Shown here in pieces: positions 43,056-51,654 of a stretch of 56,361 bases of DNA. The notes under the pieces were generated by a model. That model made no database searches. It worked only from the letters and a program-made list of their open reading frames with translations, and was not told where the DNA came from. A program made the translations under genes and the position numbers. The stretch's first letter is position 1; every line of letters starts with the position of its first letter. The stretch comes from RGIG990 sp045589455 (GTDB taxonomy: Bacteria > Verrucomicrobiota > Kiritimatiellia > RFP12 > UBA3636), in the NCBI GenBank assembly GCA_045589455.1, contig JAZNPC010000001.1:1-56361 (forward strand). Reading direction: 5' to 3'.

Positions 43056-43892
43056 TTATTTCTTATCTGTTGTCAAAAATGGACGATTAGCTTTTACAGA
43101 CACATGAATATGTGAACCATCGCCAGAACCATATTCATAATAAACCCAATCAAAGCCAGCCTGCCATGCAAGCTTAGCTAGCTTTTCATATGCCTCATGC
43201 TTTTCTGCTGGTGTTTTAAGCTTTTCTCCATTCTTATAGCCCAAAGTTATGTCTAATGCACGACCTTCCTTATGAAGGGATTTGCCTGAATGAATGCCTT
43301 CTGGTCTATATGTCTCTTGAACACGAAGCTGCCATTTGGTTTGTGACTCAACAAGATTTACAAGTCTCCGGAATGGTATTTCCATTGCACGATGCATAGA
43401 ATGATCGCACTCGTTATCCGAATCTCCATCATTATCGCTCTCCCACCAAACACGAGAATCAGTTACATAAATTAAATCGCGGCCAGGAGAAAATTTTCCA
43501 TTTGTTATTTCTCCAGAAGCATCACGCTCACGCACATTTGGCCTTTTTGCATTTCGTGGAAATTTTTCTGGTGCAGGGCGAACAGGATTTACTAAATCTA
43601 CGCCTCTATTTTTATCCTTAGGCTGAGAATTTGAATCTGTTTTAGTTTTAACATCTGTGTTTACAACATCATTATTTTTTTTGGTTTCATTTTGACAAGA
43701 ACCAACAATAATTGATATACAAACAATCAATATAAGAACAAAGGGAATTATAGCCGCCTTAATTATTGCTCGGCGTTTTATTTCTGCGATATCATACTGA
43801 GAGTCTACTGTATTATTTTTAGACACACTAGTCGTAGTGCTTCGCAAACCATATGGTATATGAATATTAAAATTTGAACGTTTTTTTGCCAT
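43056..43892 (-). CDS. Membrane-anchored M15/Hedgehog-type peptidoglycan peptidase
   Basis: A 278-residue protein with a cytoplasmic N-terminus (1-42), one transmembrane helix (43-66), a Lys/Asn/Asp-rich linker (67-135) and a periplasmic zinc peptidase domain (136-278). The zinc ligands fit the Hedgehog/DD-peptidase fold: H207 and D214 in LHKEGRALDI and H263 in SHIHVSVK, with a likely catalytic Glu in YYEYGSG. It should cut peptide bonds in peptidoglycan. The neighbours proC and the acyltransferase gene are within 21 bp on either side, so it is in the long minus-strand transcript. Confidence 0.82.
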   Translation of the reverse strand: MAKKRSNFNIHIPYGLRSTTTSVSKNNTVDSQYDIAEIKRRAIIKAAIIPFVLILIVCISIIVGSCQNETKKNNDVVNTDVKTKTDSNSQPKDKNRGVDLVNPVRPAPEKFPRNAKRPNVRERDASGEITNGKFSPGRDLIYVTDSRVWWESDNDGDSDNECDHSMHRAMEIPFRRLVNLVESQTKWQLRVQETYRPEGIHSGKSLHKEGRALDITLGYKNGEKLKTPAEKHEAYEKLAKLAWQAGFDWVYYEYGSGDGSHIHVSVKANRPFLTTDKK

Positions 43893-43909
43893 TTTGAGTT
43901 AAAGTAAAA

Positions 43910-44707
43910 TTATATTTTGCTTAGCTCTTTGCTGCGACGTGCCGCAGCAGCAAGCGTTCTCTTCATTGTGCCTTTAACAGCAGATTTTTCGAGAACAGCG
44001 AGACCCTCTGCTGTGGTTCCTTTAGCAGAGGTAACAGCTTTAATAAAATCAGAAATTGAACCGTCGGAGGATTGTAATACTTTTGCTGTCCCAAGCATTG
44101 TTTGAAGAGCAAGTATTTTTGCCGCATCTGCAGGCAAACCAAGAGCCTCTCCTCCATCAATCATCGCCTGAACAACGTATGCCATAAATGCAGGACCTGA
44201 ACCACTAAGTGCAGTAACAGCATCTAGCTGCTCCTCCTTTAACTGCACTGCTTTGCCTGTTAATGCAAGAAGCTTTCCTGCTAATGCAGCTTGACTCTTC
44301 TTCACCTTTGAACCAATTGCATAGCCTGTCATTCCTTCAGCAACAGACACTGCAAGGTTTGGCATTGCACGAACTATTGCTGCCTTTGGTAGAAGTGCCT
44401 CTAACCATTCTAGTTTTCTTCCTGCTGCGATAGAAATATAAAGTGGGCGAGTAAAGCTCTTAGACTCTGCCACAGACTTAAGCAAAGGCTCTAAATCCTG
44501 AGGCTTTACTGCTAGAAAAACGACATCACATTTTTCAATTACTTCAAGAGCTGTTGCAGGTTGAACCTTATACTTTTTCTTTAGTTCGTCGAGGCGTGGC
44601 TGGTATGCATCACAAGCATAAAGCTTTGTTGCAGCCTTTGCATTTTTTAGAGCAACTAAAATTGCTCCTCCCATTTTTCCTGCACCTAAAAATCCTATTT
44701 TTGGCAT
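43910..44707 (-). CDS. proC: Pyrroline-5-carboxylate reductase
   Basis: A 265-residue NAD(P)H-dependent enzyme making proline. The Rossmann start is PKIGFLGAGKMGGAIL; VVFLAVKPQDLEPLL, VRAMPNLAVSVAEGMTGYA and the conserved DAVTALSGSGPAFMAYVVQAM and VTSAKGTTAEGLAVLE blocks are all present. I take the ATG at 44707; a frame-compatible Met 14 codons earlier would add a non-homologous extension. It lies in a run of amino-acid genes, with argG about 0.6 kb upstream. Confidence 0.96.
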   Translation of the reverse strand: MPKIGFLGAGKMGGAILVALKNAKAATKLYACDAYQPRLDELKKKYKVQPATALEVIEKCDVVFLAVKPQDLEPLLKSVAESKSFTRPLYISIAAGRKLEWLEALLPKAAIVRAMPNLAVSVAEGMTGYAIGSKVKKSQAALAGKLLALTGKAVQLKEEQLDAVTALSGSGPAFMAYVVQAMIDGGEALGLPADAAKILALQTMLGTAKVLQSSDGSISDFIKAVTSAKGTTAEGLAVLEKSAVKGTMKRTLAAAARRSKELSKI

Positions 44708-44790
44708 AATTTTTCTCAAAGTTTTGTTATGTCGTTTTTGGATCATCACTTTGGATTAGCTGAAGCACTAATCCAAGGTGATTTTTTGCT

Positions 44791-45318
44791 TTAATAAGCT
44801 GACTCTATTAGAGCCTTTAGCTTCATTTGGAATTGACGAATGTATTCCTGACTTGGGCGATAGCCCTCTGTTGTTGGATCAAGAGCAATGCGGCCATCGT
44901 TTGTAATGCCCCACTCTGCTTTCTCTCCATCTGGGAAAACTAGGCTACCACAAAGTGCAAAGCCAGGCTTTTGGATGCGGCTTAGCTCAATTGTTAGCTC
45001 ACCCTCTTCGACTGGCTTTGCGCCACCCATTGGCATACTAGCGCCCATCTCTGAAGCAACACCACTCTCGCTCTCTGCATCAATATCATGAACAACACCA
45101 CTTGCAGGTGCCTCTTCTCTTGCAGGAGGCTCTGGCTGCTTTGGTGCTGGCACTTCCTTATCCTTGATGCTTGCATTGATATCCATCACAAGAAAACGGG
45201 TGTCCATATAGCTTAGATGGATATCAAAATCTTCAGCAAGGCGCGTCTGTATCTCAGATAAGCCCGCGCCTTCCTGTGCCCAAGTGCGTACTGCTTGCTC
45301 TTGCTCAGCGGTCAACAT
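44791..45318 (-). CDS. Conserved-looking protein of unknown function behind argG
   Basis: A 175-residue cytoplasmic protein. An N-terminal helical segment (1-55, VRTWAQEGAGLSEIQTRLAEDF, HTH-like) is followed by a Pro/Ala/Glu-rich linker (57-100) and a compact C-terminal domain (105-175) with LTIELSRIQKPGFALCGSLVF, GEKAEWGITNDGRIAL and SQEYIRQFQMKLKALIE. I have the impression that similar proteins occur in Verrucomicrobia, but I cannot name a family. Its start is only 3 bp after the argG stop, so translation is probably coupled. Confidence 0.7.
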   Translation of the reverse strand: MLTAEQEQAVRTWAQEGAGLSEIQTRLAEDFDIHLSYMDTRFLVMDINASIKDKEVPAPKQPEPPAREEAPASGVVHDIDAESESGVASEMGASMPMGGAKPVEEGELTIELSRIQKPGFALCGSLVFPDGEKAEWGITNDGRIALDPTTEGYRPSQEYIRQFQMKLKALIESAY

Positions 45319-45321
45319 TGA

Positions 45322-46560
45322 TTAAACCTCGATATGACCAGCCTTTGCCATTGAGCGAGCTTCAACGCTCTGAATCTCTGCAAAGCCCTGTGAGCTTACA
45401 GGATTCAAGCCCTCACTTGCTTCCATAGATGCATCCTCTTCAAAGTATAGAGAAGCATCAACGCCAGTCAAGCTCTGGAATAGAATGTTGCCGCGGTATA
45501 GACCAACAGTTACCTCACCTGTTGCCTTGTCTGCAAACTTCTCGATTGCAGCAAATGCAGCCTGTGTTGACAAATCATAGTACTTACCATCGTAAATCTG
45601 AACACCAACAAAGCGAGATAGCTGCTCGAACAATGTTGTTGATGGCTTATCCATGATTGCCTGGTAAACATAGCGAAGAGCCTTGCCAAGCATTTCCATA
45701 CCTGGAGCCTCATAAACACCACGGCTCTTTGTGCCGATAATGCGGTTTTCAAGAGCATGGCTCATACCAATACCATTGCGGCCACCAATCTTGTTTGCCT
45801 CAACAAGTAGATCAAATGGCTTCATCTCAACACCATTGATTGCAACAGGACGACCCTTCTCAAACTTAATCTTTACAGACTCGATTGCATCAGGAGCCTG
45901 CATTGGCCATACGCCCATTGTTGGCTCAACGATTGTCATTGCTGTTTCCATGCTCTCTAGGTCCTCTGCCTCATGAGATAGACCAGCGATATTGCAGTCT
46001 GTTGAATAGCGCTTCTTACCACCAGGGAATGCAACAATATCATACTTTGCTAGATACTCGCACATCTGAGTACGGCCAGGGAATTCCTCTAGAAGCTTTG
46101 CATCACGCCATGGAGCATAAACTGTCATCTCTGGAGCAAACTGATTTGTGTAGCGCTCAAAACGCATCTGATCGTTACCGCGACCTGTTGCACCATGAAC
46201 AAGTGTTGAGATTCCGTGCTTCTTCATCTCAAGAACAATCTTGCGAACTGTTACAGCACGACCAATACCTGTTGAGTTCCAGTAGCCGCCATCATAGGTT
46301 GCCTCTGCCATAATTGTCTTGAAGCAAGCCTCTGCCATTTCCTCGCGAACATCAACGATTACAGTATCAACACCGCATGGTGCCATCTTCTTCTGTACAT
46401 CGCGAATATCCTTCTCGTCTGGCTGGCCAAGGTCAGCTGTGAAGCAAAGTACATCTGCACCTGCCTCGCGTAAACGAATTGCGATTGTCTTACTATCCAA
46501 ACCACCGGATACGCAAATACCAATCTTGCGTCCCTTCATTTCATCTACTGTTAGAGCCAT
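45322..46560 (-). CDS. argG: Argininosuccinate synthase
   Basis: A 412-residue enzyme joining citrulline and aspartate with ATP. It has the PP-loop ICVSGGLDSKTIAIRL, the aspartate/citrulline blocks GIGRAVTVRKIVLEMKKHG, LVHGATGRGNDQMRFE, and the C-terminal NKIGGRNGIGMSHALENRIIGTKSRGVYEAPG. The spelling SGGLDSKT and VHGATGRGND is the variant ArgG branch rather than the E. coli-like form. AGGAG precedes the ATG. It is the last of the arginine genes here; argH is absent from the window. Confidence 0.96.
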   Translation of the reverse strand: MALTVDEMKGRKIGICVSGGLDSKTIAIRLREAGADVLCFTADLGQPDEKDIRDVQKKMAPCGVDTVIVDVREEMAEACFKTIMAEATYDGGYWNSTGIGRAVTVRKIVLEMKKHGISTLVHGATGRGNDQMRFERYTNQFAPEMTVYAPWRDAKLLEEFPGRTQMCEYLAKYDIVAFPGGKKRYSTDCNIAGLSHEAEDLESMETAMTIVEPTMGVWPMQAPDAIESVKIKFEKGRPVAINGVEMKPFDLLVEANKIGGRNGIGMSHALENRIIGTKSRGVYEAPGMEMLGKALRYVYQAIMDKPSTTLFEQLSRFVGVQIYDGKYYDLSTQAAFAAIEKFADKATGEVTVGLYRGNILFQSLTGVDASLYFEEDASMEASEGLNPVSSQGFAEIQSVEARSMAKAGHIEV

Positions 46561-46599
46561 TTTTATCTCCTAGAATTTAATATTTATTTAAAGCAGAAA

Positions 46600-47820
46600 T
46601 TATTCTTCTTCCTCTGGCTCGAATACGATTTCAAGTGTTTCATCGATCATATCTAGAGCCTCATCAAGATCTCTCTCTGTTAGAGATAGAGGAGGTAGGA
46701 AGCGAACAACATTTGGACCAGCAACGCATGCTAGCAAGCCACCAAAGCATAGCTCATCAACAATCTTCTTTGCATAGCCTTCCTCAACAGCCATACCGAT
46801 TAGAAGACCGCAGCCACGAATCTCAAGCACCTGATCGTACTTGTCAGCAAACTGCTGAAGGCCTGTCATAAATAGCTCGCTCATCTTGTTTGCATTGTCA
46901 AGAAGTTTGTCATCCTCGATTGCCTCAATAACAGCAAGTGCTGCTGCGCTAGCTAATGCACCGCCACCGAATGTGGAAGCGTGTGAGCCAGGAACAAATA
47001 CATCTGCAAACTTCTTAGATGTAATCATTGCACCCATTGGGATACCACCAGCCAAAGCCTTTGCTAGAGAGAAAGCGTCTGGAGCTACAGAATAATTCTG
47101 CCAGCCAAACCACTTACCTGTACGGCCCATACCGCACTGAACCTCATCGCAAAGCATTAGAAGATTGTGCTCATCGCAAAGTGCGCGTACGCCTTCCATA
47201 AACTCAGGAGTTGCAGGAAGCACACCACCCTCGCCCTGAACTGGCTCTAGCAATACTGCAATTGTCTTATCTGTAATCTGATTCTTAACTGAAGCAATGT
47301 CATTGAACTCAGCAAAAGAGAAGCCAAGTAGAAGTGGATCATAACCCTTCTGAACCTTGCTCTGACCTGTTGCAGAAAGTGTTCCCATTGTACGACCATG
47401 GAAAGAATTCTTCATGCAAATGATTTCATAGCGACCGCTCTCGCTACCATATAGGCGTGCAAGCTTAATCATTGCCTCATTTGCCTCTGCTCCTGAATTG
47501 CAGAAGAAAGCCTTACCATCAAGACCGCTTAGCTGAACTAGCTTCTTTGCCAAAGCAACCTGATTTGCATTGTAGAAAAGATTTGAACAATGAACTAGCT
47601 TTTCAAGCTGTGCTGTAACCTTCTCGATATATTTTGGATGTGAGTGGCCAATATTTTGCACTGCAATACCAGATGTAAAATCAAGATACTGATTGCCATT
47701 GCTACCCTTTACGCGGCAGCCCTTACCACTAACAAGCACAGGAGTCTCTTCACCCCTTGCATATGTGTTCATGATATATTTGCTGCAATCCTCAACTACA
47801 TTGTCATTTTTTTTACTCAT
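46600..47820 (-). CDS. argD: Acetylornithine aminotransferase
   Basis: A 406-residue class III PLP aminotransferase that makes N-acetylornithine. It has NTYARGEETPVLVSGKGCRVKGSNG at the N-terminus, FCNSGAEANEAMIKLARLYG, FHGRTMGTLSATGQ, PVQGEGGVLPA, LCDEVQCGMGRTGKWFGWQ and the PLP-lysine segment SLAKALAGGIPMGAM. Length is normal. Its start overlaps the argB stop by 4 bp, implying translational coupling. The 39-bp gap to argG is within the same transcript. Confidence 0.95.
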   Translation of the reverse strand: MSKKNDNVVEDCSKYIMNTYARGEETPVLVSGKGCRVKGSNGNQYLDFTSGIAVQNIGHSHPKYIEKVTAQLEKLVHCSNLFYNANQVALAKKLVQLSGLDGKAFFCNSGAEANEAMIKLARLYGSESGRYEIICMKNSFHGRTMGTLSATGQSKVQKGYDPLLLGFSFAEFNDIASVKNQITDKTIAVLLEPVQGEGGVLPATPEFMEGVRALCDEHNLLMLCDEVQCGMGRTGKWFGWQNYSVAPDAFSLAKALAGGIPMGAMITSKKFADVFVPGSHASTFGGGALASAAALAVIEAIEDDKLLDNANKMSELFMTGLQQFADKYDQVLEIRGCGLLIGMAVEEGYAKKIVDELCFGGLLACVAGPNVVRFLPPLSLTERDLDEALDMIDETLEIVFEPEEEE

Positions 47821-48695
47821 TGTCTAACTATCTCCGTTCCTACACCGTTATTAGTAAATATTTCAAGCAGAAGCGAGTGTGGCATTCTGCCGTCAACAAG
47901 ATGAACCTTGCGAACGCCTGCGGCCAAAGCCTCTAGGCAGCTCTGTATCTTTGGTAGCATTCCGCCACCAGCAATTCCTTCATTTATTAGCTCCTGGCCC
48001 TGCTCTGCTGTAATCGTGTTGATTAGTGAGCTTGGGTCTGCTGGGTCACGTAATAGACCTGGCACATCAGAAACAAAAGCAAGCTTGCGTGGCTTAAGAG
48101 CCTTTGCAAGAGCAGACGCTGCCACATCAGCATTGATGTTATAAGCATGACCATCTGCGCCCTTACCAACTGGGCAAATTACAGGAACAATATCATTGTG
48201 AAGCAGCTCACGAACTGGTCCTGTATCTACTGACATTGGAATGCCAACATAGCCCCAATCAATTGTTGCGCCTGTCTCTGCATCCTTACCTGTCTTGCGA
48301 GTTGTAAAATAAATATTATCTCCGTACATTGGCTGAGCATCAACACCAGCCTCACGAAGAATGTTCACTACGCTGGCATTAACTTCGTTCTTGATTACAT
48401 CCTCCATCACCTTCATGGAAGCTTCATCTGTAACGCGGAAGCCTTGAACAAACTTTGTTTCAATGCCAGCCTTTGCCAAACCACGGGAAATGGCCTTACC
48501 ACCTCCATGCACCACGATTGGGCGCATACCGACTATGCGCATAAATGCAATATCGGTCAAAATAGAGCGTAGATTTTCTTCGCTCTCCATTACACTGCCA
48601 CCAAGCTTTACCACAATCATCTCGTCCTTAAAACGAGCAATGTATGGCAATGCCTCTATTAGTGTATCTGCTTTTTTAATATATTCTTCCATCAT
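47817..48695 (-). CDS. argB: Acetylglutamate kinase
   Basis: A 292-residue amino-acid kinase, the second step of the acetylated arginine pathway. Landmarks are MIVVKLGGSVME, VVHGGGKAISRGLAKAGIETKFVQGFRVTD, VGIPMSVDTGPV, YNINADVAASALAKAL and KLAFVSDVPGLL; GGMLPKIQSCLEAL lies in the C-terminal part. An N-terminal helix of about 20 residues precedes the core, as in the hexameric, arginine-inhibited type, so feedback control is likely. It overlaps argD by 4 bp. Confidence 0.96.
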   Translation of the reverse strand: MMEEYIKKADTLIEALPYIARFKDEMIVVKLGGSVMESEENLRSILTDIAFMRIVGMRPIVVHGGGKAISRGLAKAGIETKFVQGFRVTDEASMKVMEDVIKNEVNASVVNILREAGVDAQPMYGDNIYFTTRKTGKDAETGATIDWGYVGIPMSVDTGPVRELLHNDIVPVICPVGKGADGHAYNINADVAASALAKALKPRKLAFVSDVPGLLRDPADPSSLINTITAEQGQELINEGIAGGGMLPKIQSCLEALAAGVRKVHLVDGRMPHSLLLEIFTNNGVGTEIVRQ

Positions 48696-48726
48696 AAAAA
48701 CACACCTTCAAAAAGCTTCTTAAAAC

Positions 48727-49932
48727 TTATGTTGTGTACTCGCCATTGATTTTTACATAGCCATAGGAAAGATCGCTTGTATAAACAGTATCCTCTCCCT
48801 CACCAAGGTTTAGCTTAACAGTTACGCTGAATGCACGCTGAGCCATAACCTTTGCCAAGCGCTCATTATCCTCTTCACTAGCAAGCTTACCCTTGTTGAA
48901 TACGCAAACATCGTCAAAATAAATTTCTGTCTTTAGCTCTTCAACCTCACAGCCAGAATTACCTACTGCTGAAATTACGCGACCCCAATTTGGATCACCA
49001 CCAAAGCAGGCAGTCTTGAATAGAGGTGAATTTGCAATCTCGCGGCAGGCAGCAAGTGCATCTGCATTTGAAGCTGCCTTCTCTACTGTGATAGCAACAA
49101 ACTTTGTTGCGCCCTCGCCATCCATAACAATCTGCTTTGCTAGGCTTGTTGCAACCTCAGTTAGCGCCTCAACAAACTTGCTCCACTCTGGATGTGCTTC
49201 ATCAAGCTCTGCACAACCTGCGGCACCATTTGCAAAAACAACAAATGTGTCATTTGTGCTCTGGTCACCATCAACTGTGATACGGTTAAAGGATTTTTCC
49301 ACTGCAGCGCGTGTTGCATTCCGAAGTGCAGACTGCTTTACATTTGCATCTGTTGTGATAAAGCAAAGTGTTGTTGCAAGGTTAGGACAAATCATACCTG
49401 AGCCCTTACAAATTCCACCTACAACTATTTCTTTGCCATCGATTGTGATTGAAACAGCTGATTTCTTTGCTACAAGGTCTGTTGTTAGGATTGCATCTGC
49501 AGCAGCACCACCTCCATCGTATGAAAGAGCCTCAGCAGCAAGCTTAATACCATTGCGGACGCGATCCATAGGAAGTCTACGGCCGATTGTTCCCGTGGAG
49601 CAAACAAGCATCTCCTCTACTGGAATATTGATTGCAGCTGAAGCAAGCTGCCCCATCTCAACAGCATCAGCATAGCCACCCTCACCTGTGCAAGCATTAG
49701 CGCAACCAACATTAACAACTACAGCGCGGCAGTTGCCTTTAGCAGCCAATGGCTTGTCATACTGCACAGGGGCAGCTGGTACACGATTCTGTGTAAACAT
49801 AGCAGCACAAACAGCTGGTCGATCAGATGCAATTATTGCCATATCCAAACGATTTACCTTGATGCCTGCGGCTACACCACTCGCCATGAAGCCCTGAGCT
49901 GATGTAACTGTGCCATTTTCAATGATTTTCAT
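48727..49932 (-). CDS. argJ: Glutamate N-acetyltransferase / amino-acid acetyltransferase
   Basis: A 401-residue ArgJ that recycles the acetyl group between ornithine and glutamate. The self-cleavage site with its Thr nucleophile is at GSGMICPNLATTL (Thr187), which yields alpha and beta chains. FTQNRVPAAPVQYDK, GCANACTGEGGYADA and the beta-chain DGDQSTNDTFVVFANG are typical. I start at the ATG 49932, with GAGGA 8 nt upstream; a TTG at 49950 lies before that site. It is first of argJ-argB-argD-argG. argC, often next to argJ, is not here. Confidence 0.95.
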   Translation of the reverse strand: MKIIENGTVTSAQGFMASGVAAGIKVNRLDMAIIASDRPAVCAAMFTQNRVPAAPVQYDKPLAAKGNCRAVVVNVGCANACTGEGGYADAVEMGQLASAAINIPVEEMLVCSTGTIGRRLPMDRVRNGIKLAAEALSYDGGGAAADAILTTDLVAKKSAVSITIDGKEIVVGGICKGSGMICPNLATTLCFITTDANVKQSALRNATRAAVEKSFNRITVDGDQSTNDTFVVFANGAAGCAELDEAHPEWSKFVEALTEVATSLAKQIVMDGEGATKFVAITVEKAASNADALAACREIANSPLFKTACFGGDPNWGRVISAVGNSGCEVEELKTEIYFDDVCVFNKGKLASEEDNERLAKVMAQRAFSVTVKLNLGEGEDTVYTSDLSYGYVKINGEYTT

Positions 49933-50119
49933 TACCGTTTTCCTCTTCAAAAAATTCGTATTTTTTCTAAACTATATAATATAGCACTTAAAACTTGTTT
50001 ATTATGCCATAATTAGTAATTAAAGTAAATTACGAAATTTAGAGAATACCAAAATTCCGAGAAAACGTGATGGTTTGCATGAGGGCTAAAACAATGCACG
50101 TGACGCCAAAGGGACGCAG

Positions 50120-50199
50120 CCTCCTACGCAAGACTACGGAGGTCCGGGAGACGCAACCTCCTACACCAAGGCTTCCACCTACGTTAAAACTACGGCGGA
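50120..50199 (-). repeat. Two REP-like palindromic units
   Basis: On the minus strand, unit 1 is CCTCC-GTAGTCTTGCGTA-GGAGG (50120-50142) and unit 2 TCCGCC-GTAGTTTTAACGTA-GGTGGA (50174-50199). Stems differ but are complementary within each unit, while the loops share GTAGT..T..CGTA. I recall similar 'TCCGCC...GGCGGA' intergenic palindromes in Verrucomicrobia and other phyla. Confidence 0.5.
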
Positions 50200-50299
50200 C
50201 AGGACGGAGGTCAGGAAGGACGCGGAGGTCGTTGGGCTTGTGTGATGAGTCGCGCCTGTCGGAGCAGGCGTAGGCAAAAAACTCGTAAAAAGGATACGA

Positions 50300-50352
50300 C
50301 AAACCTATCAAAAAAACAACCGGGGCGCAGGCATAGCCGCCCGCGCCCTCTT
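50300..50352 (-). terminator. Terminator after the flavodiiron gene
   Basis: On the minus strand, GGGCGC pairs with GCGCCC around an inner GGC-TAT-GCC stem, and the hairpin is followed by GGTTGTTTTTTT. Confidence 0.7.
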
Positions 50353-50389
50353 TTACTGCACTTTTTGCCTCTTAATTCTAACTTCTTCC

Positions 50390-51544
50390 CTAACCAATTA
50401 GCTCTTGAGCAAGCTGATCAAGCTGTGCCTCAGAAGCCTCATTAAGGGCAGACTGAATTGTCACTGTTGTTGGCAAATAAGTGATTTCTTTTGAATGCTC
50501 TAGGTGTTTTTTGATTATCTTTGCAGCCATAGGCATCCATGAACCATTTTCAATGATACCAATTGTGCGCTTTTGATAATTACGCTCCGTTAGGTGCTCC
50601 AAAAATTCCTTCATAAATGGGAAAATATCAGCATTATATGTGGTTGTTGCAAGAACCAATTTTCCATAACGGAATGCATCTTCAACCGCCTCTGCCATGT
50701 CGCAACGAGCTAGGTCATTAACAACAACTTTAGGGCAACCTAGTGCCTCTAGCTTTGCTGCCAATTTCTCTACAGCAGCCTTTGTATGACCATAGACAGA
50801 TGTATACGCAATTAACACACCCTCGCTCTCAACAGAGTATGATGACCAGATGTTGTAAAGGTTAATGTAATAGCTTAAATTCTCGGTTAAAATTGGACCA
50901 TGAAGTGGGCAAATTTTCTGAATATCAAGATTAGCTGCTTTCTTTAGAAGTGCTTGAACCTGAGCACCATATTTACCCACAATACCAATGTAATAGCGGC
51001 GTGCTTCACAAGCCCAATCCTCTTCTACATCTAGAGCACCAAACTTGCCAAAAGCGTCAGCAGAGAACAGCACTTTATCACAAGAATCATAGGTCAAAAT
51101 CACTTCTGGCCAGTGGACCATTGGAGCAGTAATAAAGGTAAGCTCATGCTTGCCTAGAGAAAGCTTATCACCCTCTCCAACAACGATTCTACGCTCGGCA
51201 TAATCTGTGCCAAAGAAATTCTTCATCATTGCAAAAGCCTTAGCAGATGCAACGATTGTTGCGGATGGGTAGCGCTCCATAAATATAGAAATATTTGCAG
51301 AATGATCTGGCTCCATATGCTGCACGATTAAGTAATCAGGGCTGCGCTCACCAATAGCTTCAGCTACATTAGCAAGCCACTCATCAGTAAAATGGGCATC
51401 TACTGTATCAAAAATGGCAATCTTCTCATCATTGATTACATAAGAGTTATATGCCATTCCGTTTTCAACAACGTATTGACCCTCAAATAAATCAAGCAAA
51501 TGATCATTTACACCAATGTATTTTATATCTGCAGTTATATTCAT
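50390..51544 (-). CDS. Flavodiiron protein (A-type flavoprotein, oxygen/NO reductase)
   Basis: A 384-residue class A flavodiiron protein. The metallo-beta-lactamase-like diiron domain (1-245) has the ligand motif HMEPDHS (H76, E78, D80, H81), further His in VHWPEVILTYD and CPLHGPIL. The flavodoxin domain (about 250-384) has LIAYTSVYGHTKAAVEKL and ENGSWMPMAAK. It reduces oxygen to water (or NO to N2O), protecting anaerobes in the cytoplasm. It needs a rubredoxin or similar donor, not encoded nearby. AGGAG is 7 nt before the ATG. Confidence 0.93.
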   Translation of the reverse strand: MNITADIKYIGVNDHLLDLFEGQYVVENGMAYNSYVINDEKIAIFDTVDAHFTDEWLANVAEAIGERSPDYLIVQHMEPDHSANISIFMERYPSATIVASAKAFAMMKNFFGTDYAERRIVVGEGDKLSLGKHELTFITAPMVHWPEVILTYDSCDKVLFSADAFGKFGALDVEEDWACEARRYYIGIVGKYGAQVQALLKKAANLDIQKICPLHGPILTENLSYYINLYNIWSSYSVESEGVLIAYTSVYGHTKAAVEKLAAKLEALGCPKVVVNDLARCDMAEAVEDAFRYGKLVLATTTYNADIFPFMKEFLEHLTERNYQKRTIGIIENGSWMPMAAKIIKKHLEHSKEITYLPTTVTIQSALNEASEAQLDQLAQELIG

Positions 51545-51617
51545 AAAGCACTCCTTTGGGAATAAAATGTTTTATTATTTATGTGGAAGGGCCTTATTAC
51601 ACCCTGCCACAAATGCA

Positions 51618-51646
51618 AAGAGCGAGCCACACATGGGCTCGCTCTT
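51618..51646 (-). terminator. Terminator after serA
   Basis: A perfect 11-bp stem AAGAGCGAGCC/GGCTCGCTCTT with a 7-nt loop lies just beyond the serA stop. The T-run is short, but stem strength supports termination. Confidence 0.7.
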
Positions 51647-51654
51647 CTTGGTAA

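Larger units (their letters stand above)
49951..50389. other. 439-bp gap with GC-rich REP-like units
   Basis: The right part of this gap is much richer in GC than the surrounding genes. It contains two related palindromic units (50120-50142 and 50174-50199), scattered GGAGGTC words, and the terminator of the flavodiiron gene. A 90-codon minus-strand frame across it looks spurious (Arg-rich, built from the repeats). The argJ promoter should be near 49950-50030, where TATAATA-like text occurs. Confidence 0.5.

Noticed and set aside
49016..49675. 219-codon plus-strand frame inside argJ
   Set aside because: It is fully antisense to an intact argJ, Ser/Ala-rich and without any recognisable motif; it is a shadow of argJ codon bias.
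50039..50311. 90-codon minus-strand reading frame
   Set aside because: It runs through the GC-rich repeat patch, is Arg-rich in line with the repeats, and has no convincing ribosome site or domain.
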